Part shown: piece by piece, positions 27,152-39,771 of the stretch
Position numbering within the stretch: the first letter of the stretch is position 1
How the letters are laid out: each line of letters starts with the position of its first letter
Origin: Chromobotia macracanthus
Taxonomy: Eukaryota > Chordata > Actinopteri > Cypriniformes > Botiidae
Length of the DNA: 64,000 nucleotides
Assembly: GCA_036877525.1 (NCBI GenBank)
Contig: JAZGTH010000019.1
Span: forward strand, 4,344,501-4,408,500
Direction: 5' to 3'
Notes under the pieces: model-generated
Told to the model about the DNA's origin: nothing
The model's input: the letters and a program-made list of their open reading frames with translations, nothing else
Databases searched by the model: none
Translations under genes and position numbers: made by a program

Positions 27152-27825
27152 GTGAAAAAAACAGAGAAACTGTCATTAATAAATGACAAAAGAAAAAGGT
27201 GCCGACCTTATAGAATCAAAGCTTTATGCTGTATAACTTTTTTAACAAAATCAAAGGCTGCTGCATATAAATTATTTAAAGCAGGAAAAAGCTTTTCCTT
27301 TTGAAAGTCTGTAAATGTTGCACATCAATCACACTAAAATGTTGAAATTGAGACAATAAAATATTGAGATGAGGATATGAGCCATTACATTAAAGGCTAA
27401 TGACTTCGGAATGAGTCTTGATGTGTGATCCAGACGTGGCTCTCAGTCATTGTTGTGCAAGTTTGACTTTATCTTGCATAATAAAGAAAAACAGACACAC
27501 CAACCAGAAGGCTCTATATTGAATACAAAATGATACAGAATTCACAAGACTTAGTCTCATACTCTCTCTCTCGAGTACTCATACTCTCACTCAAGCATTT
27601 CATTGGCTTATTTCCTTGTAAATTATACATGCTGGTATTAACTGACATTGGGTAGTTACCAAATGTCATATTGTTTTTTACTTTTATATCGAAAAATTGT
27701 TATTTTACACGATTTCATATATATATATTAAACTGTATATTTAGATTTACAACTATATATTCAGAAGTTACATTTATATATTCAGGATTTCCAAATATAC
27801 ATTTTTCTAAAATTGTTGATATATT

Positions 27826-27869
<44 letters not shown>

Positions 27870-28905
27870 GCCAACCTGGCAGGATGTACTATTTAAAAAA
27901 TATCAGTTTTGGTGAACCTCTGTTAACCAGCTAAAATCCTCCTTCCATGACACCTGAAGTGACCAACTATGCACATTCATATAGCAGAAAACAGTGTTTT
28001 CCATCATATTGTCATTCACGGTACCACTGGCCAAGATTCTGCATCTTTAGATCCTGAATCCACGCACTCATTACTAAAGCCATATGCACATACACAGCCC
28101 AGCTCACAGGCCTTTGAACACTGTCATGTAAGCAGGTGCTTCCTAATTAAGGCAGACATCTGAAGTACAACATCAGGACTGCACAACAGTAGTGGATAAA
28201 GTCTGCATGACCGACAGGGAAGGAAGAAATTACAAGCAGCAGGAGATAGTGGTGATAAAAGTGTGAGAAAGCCTGTGACTGGCCAGAAACCAGAACTTTT
28301 CTGTCTTCTATAACTTGTATGTTCTTTACTGAACATTAAGGCAAAGAGGTCAAGCAGCTGTAAAATTATGTTAACTAGGGTTGTTCAGGGTTGACTTGCT
28401 GTCTGCAAAGTTAACAGTTGAGATCAAACATTTAGCTTATGTTTGCTCCAGTCACAGTTCCTCCCTTGTCAGAGAGCTACACACAAAAAATGAAACTTGG
28501 GCATCTTCACTCTTTGTGTTCAAGCTCTTTTCTGATGTAGCTGTCAGTGAATCCTCAGGAGAGACGGATGACAGTCTCAGGCGTGTTGTGTCAGACACTC
28601 CCAAAAGCTAAAAACCCCAACACACACCCCAGTGTTGTCAAACAGTAGACTTAACAGTCAATAAACCACCTTTCCTGTCCAATCATACACCAATTTTATA
28701 CCATCACACTTTTTAAAAGGTTCTTCAATGATCCTTAGCAACACATCAGGTCCTGCAAACCTCTTATGGAGAACCAGTTGTTCTTGAATTGGCTGTGTGG
28801 TTGTTTCCAAGTTAACAGATGTCCAGTGTTTTTAAGGCCAGTTAATGTCCCATTTAAAATCTGGGACCTGAAGCATTTTCATTTATGCAAAAACAGCCAA
28901 CTCGG
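27152..28905. other. Probable ctnna2 intron 1, left part
   Basis: This lies between the coding-start exon and the putative upstream exon. Apart from the TA tract at 27831-27864, nothing is recognised. Confidence 0.4.
27831..27864. repeat. (TA)n microsatellite
   Basis: An uninterrupted TA dinucleotide run of 34 bases, within a broader AT-rich tract from about 27715. Confidence 0.95.
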
Positions 28906-28909
28906 CACA

Positions 28910-28986
28910 TTTATCAGTATATACATTCCCTGGGATTTGAACTGATGATCCAGATGTTGCTAGCCCCTGTAGAGCTAGCTACAGCA
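28910..28986 (-). mobile_element. tRNA-derived SINE head relic
   Basis: On the minus strand a degenerate A-box (gtagctagctctacagg) precedes a B-box-like 'gttcaaatcccagg' complement at about 28927-28942. This matches the layout of the other SINEs in the window. The tail is missing. Confidence 0.45.
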
Positions 28987-29535
28987 AAGCTACAGGAAAT
29001 CAGTTTAGAATCACGGCTTTAAAGCACCAGTACATAGATGGAATAAAGAGTAAAAATACATTTGGTTCTCATGTTGTAAATAAAGCATGATTAAGCCACA
29101 TCAGATAATTGAGGCCACCTCCGTAAAAGCAAACCGGAAGGAATCCTTGCAAGGTCTATTTCAGTTCCCTTATCACCCAAAAATGCTTCAATTATCCTGC
29201 GGAAATGAAAAGAGGAGTAATTACACTATTTGTGCCTGCTTGTCAGGATAATAATAACACCAGTCATAATGAGGAGCTAAGCTTTTTTTGAAGGAGGCAA
29301 ACACCTTCACACGCATTCAACTGGCTTCAAATGGCATTTGTTATTCCTGAATAACATTATGCAGGTCTAACATCAAGACCAGCACCAAGCCAGCTTGGAC
29401 CTATATGGATATTTATGCTGGTCTAGGTCTAGGCTAGACTTTGGGAAAGTCTTCCAGTTAATTTAACATTAGTGCATTTGGTTGACATTTTTACTAGTGG
29501 ATGGCAGGTGGGGGGTGATAATGCTGGAATATGTC

Positions 29536-29574
29536 AGGTCTGGTTTAGAGGTCTGGTTTAGAGGTCTGGTTTAG
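29536..29574 (+). repeat. Tandem repeat, three 13-bp units
   Basis: The unit AGGTCTGGTTTAG occurs three times in perfect head-to-tail copies. It is followed by a partial fourth unit start (aggg). Confidence 0.95.
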
Positions 29575-29947
29575 AGGGTGTTAACTGTTCTAGATGTTAT
29601 GTGGATTGTTAGGTTGAGGTGTGAAACACTACTCTGTTTACCGTAAATATTAAAATATATCTGTCTAATATTTAAGGTGTCAAAATCCCATAATATAGAC
29701 GTACTATACTAACACTGTCTTCATTAATATGGTGGAAATGCTGTAAATTCATACCAAGTAATATACTGTAGCAGAAAAGGGAATCTCTTTTATTAAATCT
29801 GTTTAGACTAGGAAGGAGAAGAATGGACCTAATCATGAACACGACTGGCCAATCAAAATCAAGTCTGGACTGTGATGCTGTGTGACACTGCAAACAGTAG
29901 AGAGGATTAGTGACAGCTCAATTAGGCCAGGCTAATAGTGACCCCAT

Positions 29948-29970
29948 CACACACACACACACACACACAA
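29948..29970 (+). repeat. (CA)n microsatellite
   Basis: An uninterrupted CA dinucleotide run of about 23 bases. Confidence 0.95.
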
Positions 29971-32900
29971 ATACACCTTCGTTTAATACAGCAGAAATAA
30001 GGCAGCACAACTCAGAAGTGTGCTATGGGGTGATGACATCACTCTGTGTTAACGATGATGACATCACTGTGTCAGTGTTTTTATTCATGTGTTTTGTGCA
30101 TTTGAGACAATACGAGGACACAAAACTTGGCTTGGCTGATTCTGTTTTGCATGTTCCTGCCTCACATCCTTAATTTAAGCCACCAACCCTAAATGTCTCT
30201 GCAGCCTGTTTCCAAAGATCTTGTCCTTGAGCAGTGAAGATTAAATCTTAGATTAACCCACACTAAATATCAGACAAGCAAACAGGAACTAAGCGCAAAT
30301 GTGTCATTCGATTATTCACTGCCCTAAAAACACGTAAACCCAGCGGAGGAAAACCGCAAACTAGATTTTTTTGTCTGTTTTTTCTCCTAGACAACAATAA
30401 ATTCAGAGCTGTTTAATTAAAAACCTGCTTCTCAGGTGTTTCCTTTGTAACCCTGTAAGTCCCCTGTAAATCCTAATAGTCTTTCAGAGATCTCAACAAT
30501 GTCTCACCTTGTGCTCACATTTACCAAGAGCACCCTTTAACCAATAACATTATTATCTTGGCAGGTTTTAATGCTTTTTTATGTTTACATGCTTATGTTT
30601 ATACTGTCTACTGCCCTGTTGAATCAAAGACACACAATGAGGACAATTATGCTACTGTACTGAACTGAGCCCTGTTCACTGATCTGAGACCAGCTGCTCC
30701 TTTCCTCAGAAAAAAGAAATGACCTTTAAGGGAGTCAGAGGAGTTTGTGAGCAGTAAATGTTATATTGCATATTGTACAGTTAGATTTTGTAAAGCTACT
30801 GAAATCCACCGATTCTAAACTCACTGGCTAGTTTTAGGGGTGTACACAAAACTAAATATTTTGATAGTAAGTTAGTATACATTAAGTAAGATAGTAAGTA
30901 AGATACATTGTGTGTTAAATTTTATGCTGATAATATGGCTGTAAGGGCAGCAGTAAAACTGATTTCAGGCCAGTAGCATTCACCAAATGTTCTTGTGGTG
31001 CAGTGCAGTGGTGAGGAATTTGGCTGGCAGCGGAAAGGACTGTTAGGACATACCAGTGAGGAGGACAAGAGGGCGTAGCAGCATTTGACAGGTTGCGACC
31101 TAAACCCACTATGCATTTCACAGTACATTTTTTCCTCCACCTCTCCAACCGACCTGCTTTTTTCCTCTTTATTCCACAAGCAACCCTTTTTCTGTCAAGG
31201 AGACAGAAAGTAAAAGATGCCTGAGAAAGACAGTGAGAGAGTGAGGAGAAGAAAAATGACAAAGAAAGACAGCAGAGAGGAAAAAATCAAGAGGGAAAGA
31301 GAACACAGAACACAACAGGAGGAATGAAAGGGGCGCGGAAAATAGAGAACAATAAGAGAGACAGACAGAGATGGAAACAGCCTGGAATAAAGGAAGCACA
31401 CAGAGCAGATAAACTGTGGTCATCACAGTACAGCAGAAGTTTCTGGAACATATCAGTGGTTAATGGTGAGATGCCCAGAAGGACAAAAGCCTCAGTAATC
31501 GCACAGTGGCAAATTCACACCCTTCCTCCCAACAATGGTGCTTTCAACCCCAGCTGTGCTTCTATCTACCGATACATTTTACACATTTTGGGCCGGATGA
31601 GTCTACATTTCTATTGGCTGATCTATACCAAAGAGATGAATCATTAGTGGTGCGGGGGGTGTTGTTTTTGCTGAGAGCAGCTCTTTTAAAATAGTCCTGA
31701 CAGTAGAGAAACAACTGGCATGCATGCAATAAAGTCATTACCAACACAGGTGCCAAAAAAACAGCACTGTATTTTTGCAGCTGAACGGGGTGTGCTGCGG
31801 GGTTCCCACACCTTCTGACCCATGAGTTTTCATGATTTGTACAGTCAGTTTGAAATAATTTTTAAGGGACTGCATTTAAAGATTAATTCTACAAACATTG
31901 GATTAACTTTAAAAAAGCAATGTTAATTTGTATAGTGAATTAAAGAGTTTATCAGCCTCTGTTTATCAGCCTCACGTATTTCATAATTTAGCCCCGGGGC
32001 CCATTTAACACCACGTTTCGGTACCCATCCCTATCTGAGACACAGCTGATACTTAAATGAGACGTAAATGAGAAGTTCATCAAGTCCTCTGAGATCTAAA
32101 AGAAAACTTCTGAGCCAGATGATGAACTCACCAATGAATCTTTCTCCATTTCTCACATACTTCTAAATTGTGTCTTGTGGGAGAGATAAACTAGGCATAG
32201 CACTCGACTGCCACTAAAACAAATGCTCTTTCCTTATCAGCCCACAGTCTAGCAGACCCTTGCGAAATTCCAACTGGAATAGCAACATTTCCACCATGAG
32301 GTCATTGTTTCAAATGTCATTTATTTATATGGCTAAGCAAACTCTCTCACACTGACACTGCATCTTGAAATGTTAGTCTGATCATTTAGCCTTAAGACAC
32401 ATGAGTAAAGCTAGAACAGACTGGCAGACAGCACGCCTAACGTCATTAGACAGTCAGATGCATGTAAACACAAATTTGTTTTAACTCACAGATTGTGAGT
32501 TGTGATTATCGTGTGGAAACCAGCCAATCAGACTGCAGCTGATGATTTTGGTCATATTTAAACAGGCCCAATAAAAAGTCCCATTAACAAAATGGGATTG
32601 GTCACTCTACATGTCCAATGTCCCCTTCATGTCTAACTGGTCTAGTCTAGCCAAATGACACTACAAGCAAAGTTAGCTCTGCTGGTTTAGTCTTTTAAAA
32701 ATAAAAGTAAATAAACAGTATTTAGGCTTATCACATCCTCTAAATGTTCAGCACACATGCAGCAAGCCTGCTAGGCTAACAAATCCATGACTAGACTAAC
32801 ACAGATCTCCTCTAAAAAGAGGATTATGAGTAAACTGTCGATTTGATTTAGTTAACCTCATCCAGAGAGAATGAGCTCCGGCCTTCGTTTCATTTCAGGC

Positions 32901-33124
32901 AGAGCAGACGCACAAGATGCTTGCAATGCCTGCAGTTACCAAAGCTTGAATCAACAGAGCATTGTCCACAACTTCAACTGTGATGGGAAGGGAATAATGA
33001 CCAGCGCTATTCCACCGATCTGTTTGCCCGGCCTCAAGACAGTCAGAGTACTGATACAGAACCGATCATTTCTGTTCTGAATGATGTTCACCCCCTCAAT
33101 GCAAACAAGGCACAGCATTGAAAC

Positions 33125-33375
33125 CCCTCTCTGCTGCAAAAAACAGCTTTGGCCAGCATGGATTTTCATGCTGGTCCAGGCTGGATGATGCTGCTTTGGT
33201 GCTGATGTAGCACCAAAGCAGTTAGACCTGAATAGCAATGTTGTTCACCAACAAAAATGATGAGCAACCAGCTTCACCAGAAAGACCTAGTTGACCATTG
33301 TTTTTTGTTGGAAAACAGGTCGGCTATGCCGAACTAACAGCTGGACCAGCACCAAACTGGTGCGATAATTTGGTT
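33125..33375. repeat. 'gctggt' dispersed repeat with a perfect hairpin
   Basis: The segment contains 'ttggccagcatgga...catgctggtccaggctgg' and 'agctggaccagcaccaaactgg', typical of a fish repeat rich in CCAGC/GCTGG motifs. Within it, 33191-33203 and 33209-33221 form a perfect 13-bp stem around a 5-base loop. Confidence 0.5.
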
Positions 33376-33379
33376 TTGG

Positions 33380-36300
33380 AAGAATTTGACAGGAAATTTT
33401 TGAGCTCATACTGCAGTCCTTTGATTGCAGAGTTTGGCAAATCTGTCATCGTTCTGAGGAAGACACGTACATTCACTGGAACTTTTAAGGACCAAATTCT
33501 GAAAAGCAAGAGACTTTGAAAGAAAATTTGCCAACCTTTAGTGAATAAAAGTTCCAACCACATTTTTTTAAATTTGACAAGAATTAATAAAAGCACCCAT
33601 ACTTTTCAAACAAATATAAGTCCATGCTATATGTAAATAATCTTCAGAAAACATCCAGTGTTGCATTAAAGAGCAGGAAAGCACTTTCAATTTCAGAGTT
33701 ATTAGCTTAGGTCGCACATGTTGCTCATTTCTTGGTGTCTAGAGGGGCCATTGAGATAACAAACAGGTTCAGGCTAAACAGAGGAGGGAATTTCTCGGTT
33801 TATTGCTCTCCAGTGACGAACGACTTGCCACCAGAATTTGCAGCTTTTATAGCGTTGCATTGCAAAATAAAATGACAACAGCGGCAAAAAGTCTGATTAC
33901 TCTCCACGGCAACTGCCTTTGAAGCTGAAGTTAATAACGCTTCAGGCATCTATTTCTGGAAAAGGTAAATGAGGGCTGACAACTAATTTCGGCGCTGGTG
34001 AGGAAAACTGTTGGAGGCATCACCTCAACAGGTTGTCCATCAAACTGGCCTAGTTATAATATAAATGTTGTTCTGTACAATACAAAATTGATTATATAAT
34101 ATGCAAAATTTTGACATTGTGGTTATTTAAAAGAGAATATTTTCCATTTTAATTCTATTTGATGCCACAATGGATTTCTCTGTTTTTTTTTTTAAATGGA
34201 GGTATGAACTTCTTGGAAGTCAAAGTTGTAGAAAAACAGGCTTAATGTGACCTGATGCAGTTCAATAAATCTCTTCAACACGCACCCAAAGAACAGCTGT
34301 CCTTGGTTTTGATCAGACATGTAATGCATGGAGAGGCAAAACAGAAAAAAATGGTCTGTTTGGAAGATTAATGACATAAAAAAGAATTGCTGCTTTTATT
34401 CGCAGCGCCGAATGTTCCCGGCATATTGAGCATACAAGTACATCTCTAAAAATTAGATTTGGAATCAGCCGATACTGTTTGGATGCCATGGCTTAATTTC
34501 ACGGCCGGAAATCAATTGCCTTTTACGGTCAAAATGACAACGGGGCCATCAGAGGGGAATCCTTATAATAATTGAGCAATGTTTAAAGTGAGTAGTTTTA
34601 TAGACATTCTTAAATTACCAGTCACAATGATTTTCTCAGCAACAGAATGCAAACCTGTCAAAGTGTAGGTGACCATCTGCCCGATACTGTGACGGCTGAC
34701 ACCTCAAAAGGAGGTAAATGGGCTCAGCTTGCCTAGCAAACTGTGCTGTGTGATGACGGGTCACCATACTCGATCTGTACCTGATAGCTCCAGACGCTAA
34801 TGGTGGATCCAAAACACCTATTGATCCACCATAGATTCTGGCTTAGTTGATCAAAGTTAATTAAGAAACTTAATTAAACCATGTCTAAATTCACGCCTGA
34901 TAGTGGGGGCAACAAAGCAGTGTAAAAAAAAGTGTGCAACACCAGAAGGAAGAGTATTTAACTGCAGGACAATATAGGACAGCACAGTAATATGTAATGT
35001 GTTCTTACACATTGGGGAAGTATTTCTGTTACAAAATTACCCTGGGGGTGCTTAATACATGGGAAGAAAATGAAGAGAAGAGCGAAACAAAAAGAGGTAG
35101 AAAGGGGGAGATAAGCTTGCACGACTACACATTTTCACTGGGTCACTAGTTTACATACACCCTCATTATAAGATTATTATGAGAGTTAGGCAATATTGTG
35201 CCTATTAAACTTAACCTAATGTAAATATAATACTGCAATCAACAGACTCTGAATAGGCCCATTTCTCCAAACATAACCGAGTCAGAATTAGGGGCGGTCT
35301 TTACCGCTAGTAAGCAATCAGATAGCAGCATCCCCAACGTATTAACCAACCTCACATTTCGGTACGACACGCCTAAAAAAAAAATCACAATGAAGCGAAT
35401 ATCCTCAACGCTATTTATAATACTCCTTTGCGTCAGGTGTATAAATCAAAACATGCTGGATTAAAACGCAGATCATACCTGTTTTGTTTTTAAATAAGCA
35501 CATACCTGTCCAATAATACACATTCAGGTACTCTGGGGCTTCAATGTACAGTCCATTAGGGCTTTTAATCCAAAAGTGTGCACATTTAAAGAAATGTTGA
35601 TGAATACTCGCATGCATATTTATTTTCCACTAAACATTGTCCAACTTTTATGTGTTTACGTTCATATTTAAAGCCAGGGGGCACCCGCCGGCTTTAGTTT
35701 GTTGATCTATGAATTATTATATAAATCATTTTAGTTATTTATTACATACAGTTTAACCATTATGTAATGAATTCCAACAAAACTTTTTTTCCAGCATTTT
35801 AGTTTTTTCTGCAGTGGGTTGTAAACAGAAAATAAATAGCAGACGAATGTGTGAAATGTTTGCAGGGTATACAAAAATAAATTAATACCACGCTTAAGAG
35901 TATTGACTTGAGAAAATGTTTCAAAAACTTTTAGAACTATCCTCAATTTTACGATTTCACAGATTTTCTGTTTAAAGTGTTTGAAATTACTCTGTTCATA
36001 AATGTCTATTTTCAACACAGATCAATATTATGCCTGAAATATTGATTTAGACATTTTAGTTCAAGCAGGTCATTTTCAGACCTGTGCTTAAAGTTAAAAC
36101 GTGTTAAAGGGCTAAAAAATAGTTCAGCCAGACATTGTGAGAAAACTTAAAAATGAAGGTTTTTTTTAAAGCTGAAGTGCTCTAAGAAATGTTCTTTTAT
36201 GCAAACATATATTAAAAAGATAGTGGTGGGTAAGTTAAACCCATATTGAAAAGTCAAATAAAAGTACTTTGTGCATCCAGTATTATCCAGTCATCTGTCA

Positions 36301-38170
36301 TGAATACTGATGTGTTTGTGTTGCTTAAGAGTTATCTTGCAGCATCTTTGGTTAAGCTTTCGGACGCTGCAGGCAGGTGTCATCTTTAAACTCGCACTAC
36401 ACTCAGATTTCCAAATGTGCTGTCTTAAAAAGTGTCTTTTTCTTCTCTTTTTTCTAATCACTACTTGCAGTGCAGACTTTAAAAAAGTAAATGAAGCTAC
36501 ATGTTGTCCTTATGTTGTATTTATGCTGACAACGGTTGCTCATATCATGTAGCTTAGTGACTATATATGTGTACAGCTGTAGTTATTTACATTGTGCAAG
36601 AGAAATGAAAGCCCTATTCTCTATGAAGGCACAGATTCTAAGTACCCAAAACAGATATTTGTAACTGCCCAGTGCCTGAAACACTTTGCACAAGTAAATA
36701 ATCACAAATGCTTCCAGCTACACAAGCTCGATTTCATGCACTGTTGCTTTATGTGTCGCATGAAATTCATAACCCGAAAAAATCTTGCTGAATGCCACCT
36801 TCTTTGATGTCTTTTTATCTCCTGTTTAGTAACCATAATAGCAAACGCTCCTTAACTGTCGACATGTTTATAGCCAGGTACCAGTGTAACACATCTGGTT
36901 TGATGGCACATGCATACGTTTGAAAGTAACTGCATCAGACAGCTAAACACTTCCATGGTAACACAAAAGTGCATGTTAAGTGTTTACAACGGGGCCCTTT
37001 ATTAGTCTTTAATGACCATTTTATTAAAGCTCTCTCAAATCTCCACTCCTCTATTTTAACTTTTAATATGTACTTTTTAATAAGCCAGTACGTTATTTCT
37101 CAGTCTTGTTATGCCCCACACAAACATTACCAGTCCTGTCTTTAATTTCAGCTCCCATCAGAAAGCCACAATATGTAGAAGTGGACTGAAGATAACAGTG
37201 CATACAGCTATTATTGATGATAGTTTTAAACCAGGAAAACTATCATCTACTGGTATAGCATTTAAGGTACTAGAGCAAAAGTGCACTGCTACATGACAAG
37301 GCTAAAATTGCTTGTTTGAAAGTGGAGGTGAACAAGAATAATGTTTCTGAGTGGGGGCGAAAGAGTCACACTGATGGTTCAAGAAAAAGGCTTCCCCTCA
37401 ATACTGACTTGACATCAGTATAGTGTTTCCCCTTTATCAAGTAAGAGGAAATACATCTGCATCAGTACAAAGGGCACGTTCGACATAAAATTACTGATGG
37501 GGAACCTCCATGAACAAAGCTACTTCTGAATCACAACTGGCATTTACAATGCACTTGGGCACATTAGTGCTGATGTAAATGGGGCTTTTAACATTAGTCA
37601 CTGTCACCCAGGTAACCCAGTCTATACGTTCAGCATGTCAGCCAGGAAAGCTTTGTAACTCTTAAAAGACTTGCCTTAATACAATATTAATTTTCTTTAG
37701 TTCCTAGTTAAAAGTGTATAAGTAGAAAACTTAGAGAGTAGAGAACTAGATCTAGGCTATTACAAAGGGCAATTTCTGCCTAGTACATTCCCTCAAAAGC
37801 TTGATCTCAGCAATCTTCTTAAGAGACTTAAATGACTTTTCAGTCTTTATCTCTGTTGTATTTGAAAGACCCATCTAACTTTTAAGAGTGGCAATGAAAG
37901 CTTCATCAAAGGTAATTTCGCTTCTTTATTTAAGGACTTGTCTAAAAGCTTCTTTACAGGCACATTAAACAGCAGCTTCAAAAAATGAATGTATTAATGA
38001 ATTATTTGGAAACTGCAAACAAAAAAATTGTCAAATATTTGTTGTTTTAAGTCCAAAGAGTGAAGTAAACGTCACATTTGGCATTGCATTTTATTCCCGA
38101 TGGTGTGCAAAAAAGATTTGCTTTTGTGAAATTTGCTTGTGCTATCTTTCTTTAATATTGGGATGAAAAA
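33380..38170. other. Probable ctnna2 intron 1, right part
   Basis: No exon is recognised. 33770-34030 and 34395-34565 are repeat-poor with balanced composition and look like candidate conserved elements. A perfect 10-bp inverted repeat (atggtggatc/gatccaccat) lies at 34800-34832. The rest is AT-rich with chance ORFs only. Confidence 0.3.
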
Positions 38171-38175
38171 TCCTA

Positions 38176-38287
38176 CTCCTGGATGACAGCTGTCCTGCTG
38201 AATTTAGCAAAACATACCTGCCTGTAGTGTTCGTTGTGGTGATTGATTAGGGTTGGAAATCCACTGTGCAGGACAGCGGCCCTCTAG
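38176..38287. mobile_element. Short MITE relic related to 4250-4421
   Basis: The ends are inverted relative to each other: gacagctgtcctgc near the left and gcaggacagcggcc near the right. The interior 'tgaatttagc...gattgattagggttgg' resembles the 'tttggacacccctg' family. The copy is strongly diverged. Confidence 0.5.
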
Positions 38288-38289
38288 TC

Positions 38290-39200
38290 ATACTTTTACA
38301 AAATCTGGTTTCACATAAAGCTCCGTATAGATGTTTGTGCACATAAAATCAATACTCTAAACAACGAGTTGTTTATTCACATTCAGTGCAGTCAGTATAA
38401 CGTCACTTATAAGTCTAGCTGGGTGCTGGCTTGCTGGGTGTTTTAATACTTCTTGTTTGTTTTAGCAAACAGATCCCCTTGCCTCAACCTGGAGACACCA
38501 TAGCGACCAGATTCACTGTGATCACAAAGCCCGAGCCTGTCACACTGGGCCCCCCAAACAGTTCACAGGACAAATATGCTCTCCTAGTACTCACTATTAA
38601 AGACATTACTTCTGTGCAATTCCAGTCCATTTGTGCATGGACAGTTACAGGATTTTTTATTCTTTGGGAGGGCAGGAATTGTTTCAAATGGTCTAAAATG
38701 ATTTTAAAATCCACCAAAACAGAAAGCACACACATTTTTAATTTCTACATAAGCTCCTGGACACAACAGGCCTTTTTCATGAGAATCAGAAACTGTCACA
38801 CTTACTTCCACTACATCTTTGAGATTATTGCGTGAGAATGCCTTGTTTTATATATTCTTCCACCTTTAATCTGTACAGTATTTTTCTAAGACCTAAATAT
38901 ATAATATACATGGATAATAATGATTATGTATTTCTGACTGTTTTGGACACTCATTTGAGTATATTTAGACCATCTCATAAACTAATGTAAGTATTCATAT
39001 GTCTCCCTTTTAGTCGTGGGATGTTTTTTACGTTATTATCTTTATTAGAGCTTTATATAGTCGTTAATAAGGCATCAAGCCCGTTTACATTATTTATACG
39101 AAAGCGTTTTTAGATATTCTCGTTAGGATCTTATTGGCTAGAGTTACCGGAAATGATTTTCCAGCAGCAGCCAATACGGAAGTCGAAAAAACCGGAAGTG
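38290..39200. other. Non-coding, with an unexplained 134-codon open stretch
   Basis: A plus-strand ORF at 38431-38835 has no recognised domain, no exon-like splice borders that I can defend and no neighbour of the same kind. I treat it as chance. Confidence 0.3.
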
Positions 39201-39203
39201 TGA

Positions 39204-39771
39204 AAGACTGTGACACTAAAAAATCCGATTTTTTTTTTTACACAGATCAGAATTTGTTGCACGTGTGTAAACACACGAGATCCGATTTTTTGTATTAGGT
39301 CTGAGCCACTTTCAAATATGGATTTAAACCAGATACATATCTGATATCCAGAAATCAGACCTGCATCTAAACACATATCCGATTCACCTTGGCTATAACG
39401 TCACTGTTCCACGACGGATTGCGTTGAACGTCATCATTTCGCACCGAACCTGGCTGGAAAATAAAGAGCATTAAAGCCAAATATGAAGAGGCTATAAGGA
39501 TATATGGTTGAAAAGCATTAAAGCCGTCATAAAAAAGCTAATTAATTGCTGTTGGATGTACATTGGTCGACTTTTGAACAGACGAATGAGCAAAAGTCCA
39601 TCCACAATTAGAGGCTCAATCGCATCGGAGGCGTAACTGTAAGTGGGATATGGACAAAAATCGGGATATGGAAAAATCCCGATTTGTTCCATATTCCATG
39701 GAATATGAAAAAAATCGGATATGGACTTCAGATCGGATCTGAGCATTACGACTTGCAGTGTAAACGCAGCC
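39204..39771 (+). mobile_element. Non-autonomous DNA transposon, copy 2
   Basis: This copy matches copy 1 at 25684 through 'atccgat' repeats, 'catatccgattcaccttgg', 'taacgtcactgttccac' and 'ggctataaggatatatgg'. It keeps the right end that copy 1 lacks: CAGTGTAAACGCAGCC at 39756-39771, the exact complement of copy 1's left terminus. The left terminus is decayed (gactgtgacact). Near the right end a 'ttccatattccatggaatatg' palindrome occurs. It has no coding capacity. Confidence 0.7.

Larger units (their letters stand above)
28990..33120. other. Probable ctnna2 intron 1, middle part
   Basis: No exon is recognised. It contains a 'ccagcaccaagccagcttgg...atgctggtcta' repeat relic at about 29375-29430, a 13-bp tandem repeat at 29536-29574 and a (CA)n tract at 29948-29970. 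A 'gggttcccacaccttctgaccc' type repeat relic starts near 31799. The purine-rich 31190-31380 tract produces several pyrimidine-coded chance ORFs on the minus strand. Confidence 0.35.

Noticed and set aside
29536..29574. CRISPR-like direct repeats
   Set aside because: Units are directly adjacent with no spacers, in a vertebrate genome.
31169..31426. Overlapping Leu/Ser-rich minus-strand ORFs that look like membrane segments
   Set aside because: They are produced by a purine-rich, low-complexity tract on the plus strand.
38431..38835. 134-codon plus-strand ORF
   Set aside because: No recognisable family, no promoter or splice evidence; one of many chance ORFs expected in 64 kb.
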